Shown: positions 25,952-35,258, counted from the first letter of the stretch. The stretch is DNA of 64,000 nucleotides from Rhodoblastus sp963704565 (GCA_963704565.1 OY969917.1:1-64000); one strand, 5' to 3'. A program made the numbers and translations. Notes: generated by a model from the sequence alone, not told the origin.

Positions 25952-26917
25952 TCAGCTTTTTCGGATCAGGCGATAGGGGAAGGGCGCGAAACGCGCCGAG
26001 GCGAGCGTGGGCGCCGAGCCGTGAATGCGCAGGCCCCAAGCGGGCGTTTTCGTGGGCGTTTTCGTGGGCGGCGCGGCGAGCGCCGCCGGACGTTGCGGCG
26101 GCGCCGGGGTCGCCGGCGTGTCGGCGGCGGATTGGCGCGCGACCGTCAAGTCCTCGGGACGTGGCGGGGGCGTGGCGGGCGCCGCTTCGGGGGCGTCTTG
26201 CGCGGCGGCGACCGTCGATCCGCCTGCGGACGCAGTTTCGGCGAGCTGGACTTTGACGCGCTGGACTTTTACGCCCTGAACCTGGACCGGCGCGCCATAG
26301 CCGCTGTAGGCGGGAATGTCGGGCGCGCCCAAGGAGGCGAACAAGCCGCCGAAGCCATTAGACAGGGAGGCTTGGGACAGGGAGGCTTGCGCGCCGATCG
26401 GCCGCGCGCTTGTCCGCGCGACGACGATTTTCGGCTCCACGGGCGCCGTGCAGTCGCGCACGCCGAGCCGGATCAGTTCGGAGCCGGTCAGCGACTTGTA
26501 GCGCCGGGTCAGCGCGCCGAGCCTTTCGCGCACGGCGGGCGGATAGGCCATCATCATCGCGCCGGAAACCGCGTCATTGGTCGCTTTGGTGATCGGATTA
26601 TAGGCCTTGTGAAAGCGCAGCACGCCGTCGGGATAGACGCAGACGTTAGGCGCAGCCAAAGCCAAAGTGCAGGCCGAGCGGCATTCGTGCAGCCGCACTT
26701 CGCGCCCGCTGCGAATATAGGCGTAGGTCTGCGCGGCATATTGCCGAACATCGCCGCCGACGTCCTTCATCACGATCACCGCCCCGTCGCCGGGCGGCGG
26801 ATGCAGATAGCCCATGGGTCGCCAATCCTGAAACGCCCGCCAGCTTTGCCGCGACATGGTAAAGGCTTGATTAATACGGTTTCCGCAAGATTGCTGCGCA
26901 ATCCGCGGAAACGCCAT
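25952..26917 (-). CDS. ClpP/SppA-fold-like protein with Pro/Ala-rich tail
   Basis: 321 residues. The N-terminal half has a Clp-protease-like layout: MKDVGGDVRQYAAQTYAYI (strand and oxyanion-type GG), then CRSACTLALAAPNVCVYP. Here the Ser after Cys-Arg matches the usual nucleophile position of this alphaproteobacterial family, and RFHKAY follows as the His region. The second half is a low-complexity Pro/Ala/Thr linker with two KTPTKTP-type repeats. No obvious signal peptide is seen with this start. ATG 26857 is an alternative start. It converges with the PA0069 gene with only three bases between. Confidence 0.65.
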   Translation of the reverse strand: MAFPRIAQQSCGNRINQAFTMSRQSWRAFQDWRPMGYLHPPPGDGAVIVMKDVGGDVRQYAAQTYAYIRSGREVRLHECRSACTLALAAPNVCVYPDGVLRFHKAYNPITKATNDAVSGAMMMAYPPAVRERLGALTRRYKSLTGSELIRLGVRDCTAPVEPKIVVARTSARPIGAQASLSQASLSNGFGGLFASLGAPDIPAYSGYGAPVQVQGVKVQRVKVQLAETASAGGSTVAAAQDAPEAAPATPPPRPEDLTVARQSAADTPATPAPPQRPAALAAPPTKTPTKTPAWGLRIHGSAPTLASARFAPFPYRLIRKS

Positions 26918-26963
26918 GGCGCGAAAATCCTCTATGTCGCGGGCGGATTTTCGCGCCAGCGGA

Positions 26964-26998
26964 ATACGAATTCCGAATGATTCATTCGGAATTCGTAT
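26964..26998. repeat. 35-bp perfect palindrome after eno
   Basis: ATACGAATTCCGAATGA is exactly inverted around a central T. It ends six bases before the stop codon side of eno (27005), so transcripts from eno would end in a 17-bp hairpin. It contains two EcoRI-like GAATTC cores and no T-tract. It may act as a terminator or mRNA 3' stabiliser, or be a mobile palindrome. Confidence 0.8.
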
Positions 26999-27004
26999 AA
27001 GGCG

Positions 27005-28282
27005 TCAAACGCCCGCGAAGGGCGAGGCGAAGACGGCGGCCTTGCCCAGCGCGCGTTCGATTTCGAGCAGCCGGTTATATTTGGCGATGCGCTCGCTGCG
27101 GCAGGCCGAGCCGGTCTTGATCTGGCCGCCGCCCATGGCGACCGCGAAATCGGCCATGAAGGCGTCCTCGGTTTCGCCCGAACGATGCGAGACGACATAG
27201 CGCCAGCCGGCGGCGCGGCAGAGGTCGATGGTCTGGATCGTCTCGGTCACCGTGCCGATCTGGTTGAGCTTGATCAGCACCGAATTCGCGGTTTTTTCCG
27301 CGACGCCCCGGCGCACGAACCGGGGATTGGTGACGAAAATATCATCGCCGACGATCTGAATTTTCTGGCCCTGGGCGGCGGTCTGCCGGGCGAAGCCGGC
27401 CCAATCGTTTTCGTCGAGCCCGTCCTCGATCGAGACGATCGGAAAAGTCTCGATCCAGTTCTGGTAGATCGCGATCATCTCGTCGGAGGATTTGCGGCCG
27501 CCGCCCGATTTCGCCAAATCGTAGGCGCCATCGCTGTAAAAGGAGCTGGCGGCCGGGTCGAGCGCGATGGCGATGTCCTTGCCCGGCTTGTAGCCGGCCG
27601 CCTCGATCGCCTGAACGATGCGCTCGCAGGCCTCCTCATTGCTCTTCAGATTGGGCGCGAAGCCGCCTTCGTCGCCGACCGAGGTCGAATAGCCGTGTTT
27701 CTTGAGGATTCCAGCCAGCGCGTGGAATGTTTCCGCGCCATAGCGCAAGGCTTCCGCGAAAGTCGGCGCGCCGATCGGCATGACCATGAATTCCTGGAAA
27801 TCGACGCTGTTGTCGGCGTGCTTGCCGCCATTGAGAATGTTCATCTGCGGCACGGGCAGGCGAACCGCGCCGGCGCCGCCGAGATAGGCGTAAAGCGGCA
27901 GTCTGGCCTCCATCGCCGCCGCGCGCGCCACCGCCATGGACACGCCGAGAATGGCGTTGGCGCCGAGATTCGCCTTGTTCGGGGTGCCGTCGAGCTCAAT
28001 CAGGGTCGCGTCGATTTCGGCCTGGCGCGACGGGTCGTTTCCGATCAGCGCCGGAGCGATGACCGCATTGACATTGGCGACCGCATTCAGCACGCCCTTG
28101 CCGCCATAGCGGGCCTTGTCGCCGTCGCGCAATTCGACGGCCTCGTTCTCCCCGGTCGAGGCGCCGGAGGGAACCGAGGCCGAGACCTCAACCCCGCTTT
28201 CCAGCGCGAGATGGACCCGCACGGTCGGATTGCCGCGCGAGTCGAGAATTTCCTGGGCCTGGATGGAGGCGATCTTGCTCAT
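27005..28282 (-). CDS. eno: enolase
   Basis: 425 residues, the standard length. It interconverts 2-phosphoglycerate and phosphoenolpyruvate. The N-terminus IQAQEILDSRGNPTVRVHL is the classical enolase start. The metal and catalytic segments include SVGDEGGFAPNL, SIEDGLDEND, QIVGDDIFVTNP, LIKLNQIGTVTET and SHRSGETEDAFMADF. Monocistronic here, with the 35-bp palindrome directly behind it. Confidence 0.98.
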   Translation of the reverse strand: MSKIASIQAQEILDSRGNPTVRVHLALESGVEVSASVPSGASTGENEAVELRDGDKARYGGKGVLNAVANVNAVIAPALIGNDPSRQAEIDATLIELDGTPNKANLGANAILGVSMAVARAAAMEARLPLYAYLGGAGAVRLPVPQMNILNGGKHADNSVDFQEFMVMPIGAPTFAEALRYGAETFHALAGILKKHGYSTSVGDEGGFAPNLKSNEEACERIVQAIEAAGYKPGKDIAIALDPAASSFYSDGAYDLAKSGGGRKSSDEMIAIYQNWIETFPIVSIEDGLDENDWAGFARQTAAQGQKIQIVGDDIFVTNPRFVRRGVAEKTANSVLIKLNQIGTVTETIQTIDLCRAAGWRYVVSHRSGETEDAFMADFAVAMGGGQIKTGSACRSERIAKYNRLLEIERALGKAAVFASPFAGV

Positions 28283-28415
28283 GGCTTGTTCCCTGTCTCA
28301 AAGATGTTGCGAGCGGCTTCACGCCGACGATGTCAGTCGTTCAAAATGGAATCCGTTTTTTCCTTCTACCTCGGAACAGTCTTGCCCGCCATGGCTTGGT
28401 CAAAGCCGGGCGCCG

Positions 28416-30071
28416 TCAGGATGGATTCACATTGCGAAAGCCGGCCAGGATCAGCAGCGCCCTGTGGCCCGCGCTTTCTTCTTCTTCGCTGTCGTAACCG
28501 CGTCGTCGCGCGTTGTATTTGAGCGCATGGCGGCGCATGTCCTCCGAAAGGCGCTCGAACAATGTGGCCTGATGCTCGAGAAGCCGGGCGATCTGTCTGG
28601 CGTCGCGCAGGGCTTCGGCGAGCCTGCCCAAATGGGGCAGGCAGATCGCGGAAAGCGATGTCATCGCCTGCGCTTCGTCGCGCGACAGGCGCCCGGCGAC
28701 TGCCGCGATCGCCTCTGATTCGGCCAAGGCGCGAAGATCGCACAGGACGCAGCTTCCGCGTTTGGGCAAAAGCGCCTGAAGCCGTTTCGGCGTGTCGGGC
28801 AGTTTCGCGTTGGCGGCTTCGGCGCGCAGCCAGGCGGCGAGCCGGTCGAGCACGGGCGCATAGCTCATGCACAGGCCGTAATCGGCCGCGACCGATTCCA
28901 GCTGCCAGGCGTGGAATCCGCACAACCCGCGATGTTCGGCGAAACGCTGCCGTTCCTGCGGATCGACGGTGAGCTTCAACTGGAATCTGCGCAGGAAATT
29001 CCACTGCGCCTCGTCGATATGAGCGCAAATCTCGCAAGGGTTGAACTGCTGCAGCGCCGGCAGGGCCTGTTCGCCTTCCTCGGGCGTCGCGCATTGAAAG
29101 CGTGGCGCCTTGGACTGCGCCGCGATCCGGCCGGCCAAAGCGGCGAGCCGTTGCGGGATGTCGCCCTGTTTGGCTTTCGGCAGCCGGTTGGCGACCTCGG
29201 CGATGCGCGCGCACATGCGGGTCAGGAATAGCGCGGCCTTTTCGGTCAGCAGAAAGTCGAGCAGGCCTTGTTCGATCTCGATCAGGCCACTGTCTTTCAA
29301 ACCTGCCTCGTCCTTTCGCATTTTCGCCTCAAGGCCGTCGCGCGCCGACAGAGCGAAGACTCGCGGCGCCTCCTCGCCGAAGATCGAAGCGAGCTGGCTG
29401 CGGACAAAATTCACCACCTCCTCGCGCTCTTTGGGGCTGGCGAGGTCGTGCTTGTTGACCGCCACAAAAATCTTGCGCGCCGAAGGCGAAACGTCGCGCA
29501 GGATACGGATTTCCTCTTCCGACAGCGGGCTTTCGAAACTGGTGACCACGAGAAAGGCGTCGGCTTCCGGCAGGAATGATTCGGTGGTGCGGGTGTTCGC
29601 CTCGATAGCGGAGCCAAGGCCGGGCGTGTCCACGAAATGGAAGCCGCGCCGCAGCATATCGGCGCGGATCTGGACTTCCGCGACCTTGATTCGCTTCATA
29701 TTGCCCGGATTGCCCTGCTGGGTGACATATTGCGGCAGCGCGGCGACCGGGATTTCCTGGGTCAGCATGGAGCCGTCGAAGCGCAGAACCACATGATCCT
29801 TGGAGCCATAGGAAACGGTGGTGATGACCGAGGTCAGCGGCACGATGCCGACCGGCAGGCAAGGGCGCCCGATTATGGCGTTCATCAAGGACGACTTGCC
29901 CCGGCTGAACCGCCCGATGAAGGCCAGATTGAAACGGTCGTCGGCCAGTTTGGCGAACAGGTCGCGGAAGCGCTCCCGCCATTCGGAATCGGTGGAATCG
30001 AACTGATCGGCCATCGCGCGAACCGCGTCGGCGAGGGCGAATTTAATTTGCTCGTAATCGCGCAGGTTCAT
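28416..30071 (-). CDS. dynamin-like GTPase with two zinc-finger-like modules
   Basis: 551 residues. The N-terminal dynamin-type GTPase has G1 GRFSRGKS (53-60), G2 around Thr80/Ser81, G3 DTPG (148-151) and G4 NKHD (206-209). After a helical linker, the C-terminal half carries two Cys-x2-Cys...Cys-x2-His sets. The first is C346/C349 with C384/H387, and the second C441/C444 with C477/H480, resembling the DUF6062 type. No transmembrane segment is evident, so membrane binding would be peripheral. The ATG at 30071 has GGGGAG seven bases upstream. The longest frame starts 51 codons earlier without homology. Divergent from a second dynamin-like gene. Confidence 0.88.
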   Translation of the reverse strand: MNLRDYEQIKFALADAVRAMADQFDSTDSEWRERFRDLFAKLADDRFNLAFIGRFSRGKSSLMNAIIGRPCLPVGIVPLTSVITTVSYGSKDHVVLRFDGSMLTQEIPVAALPQYVTQQGNPGNMKRIKVAEVQIRADMLRRGFHFVDTPGLGSAIEANTRTTESFLPEADAFLVVTSFESPLSEEEIRILRDVSPSARKIFVAVNKHDLASPKEREEVVNFVRSQLASIFGEEAPRVFALSARDGLEAKMRKDEAGLKDSGLIEIEQGLLDFLLTEKAALFLTRMCARIAEVANRLPKAKQGDIPQRLAALAGRIAAQSKAPRFQCATPEEGEQALPALQQFNPCEICAHIDEAQWNFLRRFQLKLTVDPQERQRFAEHRGLCGFHAWQLESVAADYGLCMSYAPVLDRLAAWLRAEAANAKLPDTPKRLQALLPKRGSCVLCDLRALAESEAIAAVAGRLSRDEAQAMTSLSAICLPHLGRLAEALRDARQIARLLEHQATLFERLSEDMRRHALKYNARRRGYDSEEEESAGHRALLILAGFRNVNPS

Positions 30072-30484
30072 GATCCGGCTCCCCTGCGGGGCGCAACTCG
30101 CGCGGCTTGGCGCCGGCGGCGAAACGGCGCCGCAAAGTTCGAAAGGCGCCGCGATAATTCTGTTGGAGAAGGGCGCGCCTTTTTTTGTACGGCCATGGAA
30201 CTCCCCGTAGAAGGTCGACTTCAACAGGAGTCATTGGCCGAAAGGCGTTCAAGGGCGAACTCCACCGCCCGAAGACAGGCTAATCCTCTCTGCGGCCCTG
30301 TTCAAGCCCCGGCGTCAAGCTTGACTGTGCCCCGCCTCGATCTACAGTGAGCGGGACGGCGATGGGGTTCGCCAAAACCGCCCGTGAGGGCTGATGACTC
30401 CTGCCAAGGCGAGGCTTTGGAGGGGTGGATGCTGGTTCGGACCCGATATTTTGCGCAGGCGCTTTGCCTTGCGGGAGGCCGCTG

Positions 30485-32242
30485 ATGGCGCCGGTTGGCG
30501 AAATTCTGGCGCGCGCCAAAAGCTCCATCCGTCATCCGGGCGGCGCCATGGCGCTCCTGCTGCAAAAGCTCGACGACCTGCAGGCCCGGCTCGACGAGGG
30601 CCTGCTGCGCGTGGCGGCGCTGGGGCAGTTCAAACGCGGGAAAAGCACGCTGCTCAACGCTCTTCTGGGCGCGCCGCTCCTGCCGATGGGCGTGACGCCG
30701 GTGACCGCGCTGCCGACCTTCATTCGGGCCGGAGACCGGACGCGCGTCCGCGTCGTTCTCGACGACGAGCATAAAAGCGTTGTCCAGGGCGAGGGCGACG
30801 AGGTCGCGGAAATTATCGACCTTTTCAGTTCCGAGGCGCGGAATCCGCATAACCGGCGCCGCGTCGCCAGCGTTTCGCTCGACGTCCCGTCCGACCTTCT
30901 CGCCCAGGGCGTCATGCTGATCGACACGCCGGGGGTCGGCTCGACCCATCGCCACAATACGACCGCCGCCGAAGCGGCCCTGGCGCAATGCGACGCCGCG
31001 ATCTTCGTGCTTTCCGCCGATCCGCCGATCACCGAGGTCGAAGTCGATTATCTCGAAAAAATCCGCAGGCTGATTCCGCGCGTGCTTTTCGTGCTCAACA
31101 AGGCCGACCTCCTCGACCGGGGAGAACAGGCGGCGGCGATGCAATTCCTGGACTCCGTTCTCAAGCAACGCGCGATCGCGGCGCCGGACGGCGTTTTTCC
31201 CCTTTCCGCCCGGTTGGGCCTGCGCGCGAGGCTCGACGGCGACGCGCGGGCGCTGGAACAATCCGGCATGGCGCGGTTGGAGAAGGCTTTGACCGGCGAT
31301 CTGGCGCGCGGCAAGCGGGCCATTCTCGACGTGACCTTGCGCGCCCGCGCCATCGATCTCCTCGCCGACATGCGGTTCCAGGCCGAGCTTGAATATCGCG
31401 CCTTGCTGACGCCCGATGCCGAGTTGCGCCGGAAGGCGGAAATTTTCGAGGCAAGTGTTCGGTCCTTCGAGGAGGAGCGGCGGCGGCTGACCGATTTTCT
31501 CGCGCTCGACCGCAAGCGCCTGCTGCGCGAACTGGAAAGCGAGACCGACCGCGTATGGGGCGAGGCGCGAAAGGAAGCAGCGCGGCTGATCGGCGAAATC
31601 GACCAGACAAACGTCGAGACGCGGGAGGCGCGCGACCGGATCGCCCAGGCTTTGGCGCGCCATTTCGAAGCGGCGCTTGGCGAAAGCGTGCGGCTGGTTC
31701 GGGAACGGATGCAGGCGGCGGCGCTGGAACACCGAAAAAGGGCCGGCGCGCTGATCGAACTGGCGCGCAAGACGGCGGCGGACCTGCTCGAAATCGCTGC
31801 GCCGCCGCCGCCGAACGAGGACGTGCTGAAGCTCAGGCGCGAGCCCTATTGGTCAGCGCCCGAGCCCTCCCTGTCGATCATCGACGCTTCGGCCAGCGCG
31901 CTGTCGCGTCTCTTGCCGGCGGCGCTGCGGCAGAAGCGGGCCAGGGAGCGGCTGATCGCCGATACGGAGCGGGCGGCGTTGCGCAATGTCGCCAATCTCG
32001 ACTGGTCGCTGAGGCAGAATATCGGGGATTCCTTGCGCGATTTCGAGAGGGCTTTGGGCGAGCGACTCGGCGGCGCGCTCGATTCGACCCGCGAGGCCCT
32101 GAAAATGGCGATCGAGAAACGCGCGGCGCGCGGCGCGGCGATCGAAAGCGCGGCCGCCGAGGCCAAAGGCGTGGTCGAAGCCCTGTCCGGCCTGTCGCAG
32201 GAGCTTCGCGCCGCGCCGCTCGAAGGAGCGCCGCTATGCTGA
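30485..32242 (+). CDS. dynamin-like GTPase
   Basis: 585 residues. The GTPase domain has G1 GQFKRGKS (47-54), a G2 Thr in MGVTPVTALP, G3 DTPG (147-150) and G4 NKAD (205-208). The remainder (about 270-585) is almost wholly helical, rich in Arg/Glu/Ala, consistent with the stalk bundles of bacterial dynamin-like proteins. It has a hydrophobic-amphipathic patch near 470-490 (ASASALSRLLPAAL) that could touch membrane. The start at 30485 follows GGAGG by six bases. Its last seven bases overlap the next gene, so they are coupled. Paired GTPases of this kind often form hetero-oligomers. Confidence 0.88.
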   Translation: MAPVGEILARAKSSIRHPGGAMALLLQKLDDLQARLDEGLLRVAALGQFKRGKSTLLNALLGAPLLPMGVTPVTALPTFIRAGDRTRVRVVLDDEHKSVVQGEGDEVAEIIDLFSSEARNPHNRRRVASVSLDVPSDLLAQGVMLIDTPGVGSTHRHNTTAAEAALAQCDAAIFVLSADPPITEVEVDYLEKIRRLIPRVLFVLNKADLLDRGEQAAAMQFLDSVLKQRAIAAPDGVFPLSARLGLRARLDGDARALEQSGMARLEKALTGDLARGKRAILDVTLRARAIDLLADMRFQAELEYRALLTPDAELRRKAEIFEASVRSFEEERRRLTDFLALDRKRLLRELESETDRVWGEARKEAARLIGEIDQTNVETREARDRIAQALARHFEAALGESVRLVRERMQAAALEHRKRAGALIELARKTAADLLEIAAPPPPNEDVLKLRREPYWSAPEPSLSIIDASASALSRLLPAALRQKRARERLIADTERAALRNVANLDWSLRQNIGDSLRDFERALGERLGGALDSTREALKMAIEKRAARGAAIESAAAEAKGVVEALSGLSQELRAAPLEGAPLC

Positions 32243-32550
32243 GGCTCTCCCGCGCGCGCGTGATCGGCGACATCGAAACCATCGTCAACAAGGCCTGCCC
32301 GGCGCGCGGGCTTCACCGCTGGACGGCGAAAGGGGCGGACTGCAACATCGAGCGCCATTCCTTTTCGGGCTCCGGCTATGGCTTCCAGAGCGAAATTCTC
32401 AGGCTCCGCCATAAGGCCTTTGAGGTCCTGCTGGTCAGCGAGTTCTGGCGGCGCGGCGATGGCGAGGCGATTCACTCGACCAAATGGCTGAAGCTTTTGT
32501 CCGGCAAGAACAATGACGTGCTGAAATGGATCGCGGCAAGCCGCGAATGA
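32236..32550 (+). CDS. small basic protein coupled to the dynamin-like GTPase
   Basis: 104 residues, not recognised. The ATG at 32236 overlaps the end of the GTPase gene (ATGCTGA) and has AAGGAG seven bases upstream, a strong sign of a true gene expressed at a matched level. It is basic, with two Cys (C21, C36), SGSGYGFQSEILRLRHKAFE in the middle and the C-terminal KWLKLLSGKNNDVLKWI. It may be a partner or adaptor of the dynamin module. Confidence 0.75.
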   Translation: MLRLSRARVIGDIETIVNKACPARGLHRWTAKGADCNIERHSFSGSGYGFQSEILRLRHKAFEVLLVSEFWRRGDGEAIHSTKWLKLLSGKNNDVLKWIAASRE

Positions 32551-32657
32551 GCCGTCCCGTTTTCGGGTGCGGACATCCGCCAGGCTCTTACTTTACGGCC
32601 GGCCGATCCTATATTTGAGGCGAGGGAAGCAGCAAGTTTCCCGAAGGGGGGAAGTTC

Positions 32658-33464
32658 GTGATCCGTCAACCTGCCGTCGCGGGGGCGTTTTATCCGGGCG
32701 ACGCGGCGATGCTTCGCCAGACCTTGAACCAACTGATGGAGCCGCCTTCGCAGCCAACCGGCTCGGAGCAGCCCAAGGCGCTCATCGCGCCGCATGCCGG
32801 CTATGTCTATTCGGGCCGGGTCGCCGGTCTCGCTTTTGCGCGGCTTGCGCCTTTCGCCGCGAATATCCGACGCGTGGTCCTGCTTGGCCCGGCGCATCGC
32901 GTCGTCGTGCGCGGCTTGGCTCTGCCCGAGGCCGATGGTTTTTCGACGCCGCTCGGCGAAGTGGCGATCGACCGGGAGGCGGTCCGGGTTTTGGTCGGAC
33001 TGAAACAGGTGAGCGTGAGCGGCGCCGCTCATGCGCAGGAACATTCGCTCGAAGTGCAGTTGCCCTTCCTGCAAAGCGTGCTGCGCGATTTCACTCTGGT
33101 TCCGCTGGCGGTGGGCGACGCCTCGGTGGAGGAAGTCGCCGAGGTTCTCGACGTCCTGTGGGGCGGGCCGGAGACGCTGATCGTCATCAGCTCCGACCTG
33201 TCGCATTATCTCCCCTATGACGTGGCGCAGAAAAAGGACCATGACACGGTCGAAAAAATTCTGCGCGGCGAATTGCTCGATTCTTTCCAGCAGGCCTGCG
33301 GCGCCTTGCCGATCGACGGGCTGATGCAGGCGGCGCGCCGGCGCGGGTTGACGCCGCGCCTCGTCGCGCAATGCAATTCCGGCGATACGGCGGGCGACCG
33401 GCACAGGGTCGTCGGTTATGCGGCGATAGAATTTCTCGAAGGAGGGAAGGTTGGAAATGCCTGA
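32658..33464 (+). CDS. amrB: AmmeMemoRadiSam system protein B (MEMO1 family)
   Basis: 268 residues. The MEMO fold is related to extradiol dioxygenases: IRQPAVAGAFYPGD at the N-terminus, LIAPHAGYVYSG, LGPAHRV and ISSDLSHYLPYD, the last contributing His/Asp to a metal-like site. HAQEHSLEVQLPFLQ is the strongly conserved middle block. It starts with GTG 32658 after AAGGGGGG. First gene of a three-gene operon whose members always co-occur; the pathway is not known. The gene symbol follows the AmmeMemoRadiSam naming. Confidence 0.93.
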   Translation: MIRQPAVAGAFYPGDAAMLRQTLNQLMEPPSQPTGSEQPKALIAPHAGYVYSGRVAGLAFARLAPFAANIRRVVLLGPAHRVVVRGLALPEADGFSTPLGEVAIDREAVRVLVGLKQVSVSGAAHAQEHSLEVQLPFLQSVLRDFTLVPLAVGDASVEEVAEVLDVLWGGPETLIVISSDLSHYLPYDVAQKKDHDTVEKILRGELLDSFQQACGALPIDGLMQAARRRGLTPRLVAQCNSGDTAGDRHRVVGYAAIEFLEGGKVGNA

Positions 33465-34053
33465 CGCCGCCGTGAAGATGGAAGATCGCGGCCAAGATCG
33501 CGGCCTCATCCTGCTCGCGCTCGCCCGCGCGTCGATTGCGCTCGCCTTGGGCGGAAGGGCCGAGGCCGATGTGTCCGCGCCCTGGCTGCGCGAGCCAGGC
33601 GCGACTTTCGTCACCTTGAAAAAGCAAGGCGCATTGCGCGGCTGCGTCGGCAGTCTTGAGGCCCACCGTCCGCTGCTGGAGGATGTCGCGGCCAACGCCC
33701 GCGCGGCGGCCTTGCGCGACCCGCGTTTTTCTCCCCTCGCCGCACACGAATTGAACCTCACCCGCGTCGAAGTCTCGCTTCTGTCGCCGCTGCAACCCTT
33801 TCCCGCACGCTCGGAAGACGAGGCTTTGGCCCAGGTCAGGCTGCATGTCGATGGCCTGGTTCTGGATTGGCGGGGCCGTCGCGCGACTTTCCTGCCGCAG
33901 GTCTGGGACGATCTGCCCAATCCGCGCGATTTTCTCGCCCATCTCAAGCTGAAGGCCGGCCTGGCGCCGGATTTCTGGGCGGATGACCTTCGCCTTTTCC
34001 GCTATCATGTCGTCAAATGGAGCGAGCCCGAAACGGGGCCGACTGTATCGTAA
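33457..34053 (+). CDS. amrA: AmmeMemoRadiSam system protein A (AMMECR1 family)
   Basis: 198 residues. The AMMECR1 signature is LRGCVGSLEAHRPL, with FVTLKKQGALRGC before it and DPRFSPLAAHELNLTRVEVSLLSP after. WDDLPNPRDFLAHLKLKAGL closes the domain. The start is ATG 33457 or TTG 33451, both served by GGAGGGAAGG; either way it overlaps the end of the MEMO gene. Its stop overlaps the radical SAM start (TAATG). It probably acts with the other two on an unknown substrate. Confidence 0.92.
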   Translation: MPDAAVKMEDRGQDRGLILLALARASIALALGGRAEADVSAPWLREPGATFVTLKKQGALRGCVGSLEAHRPLLEDVAANARAAALRDPRFSPLAAHELNLTRVEVSLLSPLQPFPARSEDEALAQVRLHVDGLVLDWRGRRATFLPQVWDDLPNPRDFLAHLKLKAGLAPDFWADDLRLFRYHVVKWSEPETGPTVS

Positions 34054-35129
34054 TGTCCGAGTTCCATCCCACCCGATATTGGCATGAAATCGAGGACGGC
34101 CGCATCCAATGCGACGTCTGTCCGCGCGATTGCAAATTGCATGAGGATCAGCGCGGCGCCTGTTTCGTGCGCATGCGCTCTGGCGACGAAATCGTCCTGA
34201 CGACTTATGGTCGCTCCTCGGGTTTCTGCATTGATCCGATCGAGAAAAAGCCGCTCAACCACTTTTATCCCGGTTCGAGCGTTTTTTCCTTCGGCACGGC
34301 GGGCTGCAATCTCGCCTGCAAATTCTGCCAGAATTCGGACATCAGCAAGACCCGCGACATGGACCGGCTGATGGACCGGGCTTCGCCGCAAGAGATCGCC
34401 GAGGCCGCCGCGCGCCACGGCTGCCGCAGCGTGGCCTTCACCTATAACGACCCGGTGATTTTCCTCGAATACGCCATGGATGTCGCCGACGCCTGCCACG
34501 CCCGCAACATCAAGACGGTCGCGGTTTCGGCCGGCTATATGCACGACCGCGCCCGGCGAGATTTTTACGCCAAGATCGACGCCGCCAATATCGACCTGAA
34601 AGGCTTCACCGACGACTTCTATTTCAAGCTGGCGGCGGCCCATTTGCAGCCCGTGCTCGACACTTTGCTTTACCTGAAACACGAAACCGATGTCTGGCTC
34701 GAGCTGACCACTCTGGTGGTTCCGGGCCAGAACGATTCGGACGAGGAATTGACGGCGCTGTCGAACTGGGTGGCGCGCGAACTGGGGCGCGACGTTCCGC
34801 TGCATTTCTCGGCCTTCCATCCCGCCCATAAAATGCTCGACACGCCGCCGACGCCGCCCGAAACGCTTGTCCGTGCGCGTCAAATCGCGATGAAAGCGGG
34901 CCTCGATTACGTTTATCTCGGCAATGTCCACGACAAAGCCGGCGACACGACCTTTTGCCCCAAGTGCCACGCGCCCCTGATCGTGCGCGACTGGTACGAG
35001 ATCGAGCGCCACGCCTTGGCCCAGGGCGGGTTCTGTCCGGGCTGCGGCGCCGCGATTCCCGGCCGTTTCGACGCCAAGATCGGCAATTTCGGCCGCCGCC
35101 GGATTCCGGTGGCGATCGGACGTGCGTGA
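34053..35129 (+). CDS. amrS: AmmeMemoRadiSam system radical SAM enzyme
   Basis: 358 residues. The N-terminal Cys-rich lead (QCDVCPRDCKLHEDQRGACF) resembles pyruvate formate-lyase-activating enzymes. The cluster motif is GCNLACKFCQN (Cys-x3-Cys-x2-Cys). FTYNDPVIFLEYAMD is a family block, and two late Cys pairs (CPKCHAPL and CPGCGAA) form a rubredoxin-like knuckle near the C-terminus. The start at 34053 shares an A with the preceding stop (TAATG). It could modify a glycyl-radical-type or other partner; function unknown. Confidence 0.95.
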   Translation: MSEFHPTRYWHEIEDGRIQCDVCPRDCKLHEDQRGACFVRMRSGDEIVLTTYGRSSGFCIDPIEKKPLNHFYPGSSVFSFGTAGCNLACKFCQNSDISKTRDMDRLMDRASPQEIAEAAARHGCRSVAFTYNDPVIFLEYAMDVADACHARNIKTVAVSAGYMHDRARRDFYAKIDAANIDLKGFTDDFYFKLAAAHLQPVLDTLLYLKHETDVWLELTTLVVPGQNDSDEELTALSNWVARELGRDVPLHFSAFHPAHKMLDTPPTPPETLVRARQIAMKAGLDYVYLGNVHDKAGDTTFCPKCHAPLIVRDWYEIERHALAQGGFCPGCGAAIPGRFDAKIGNFGRRRIPVAIGRA

Positions 35130-35258
35130 AGCGGCAGGCCGCCTTTGCGCGACATCAAAACGTCACGCCGTCCTTGGATGGACAATTTCACAAAATAGTC
35201 GCACGAAGGACGGAGTGTGGGGCCGGAAAGCCGGCGCGCCGGCAAGACGGGAGGCGAA

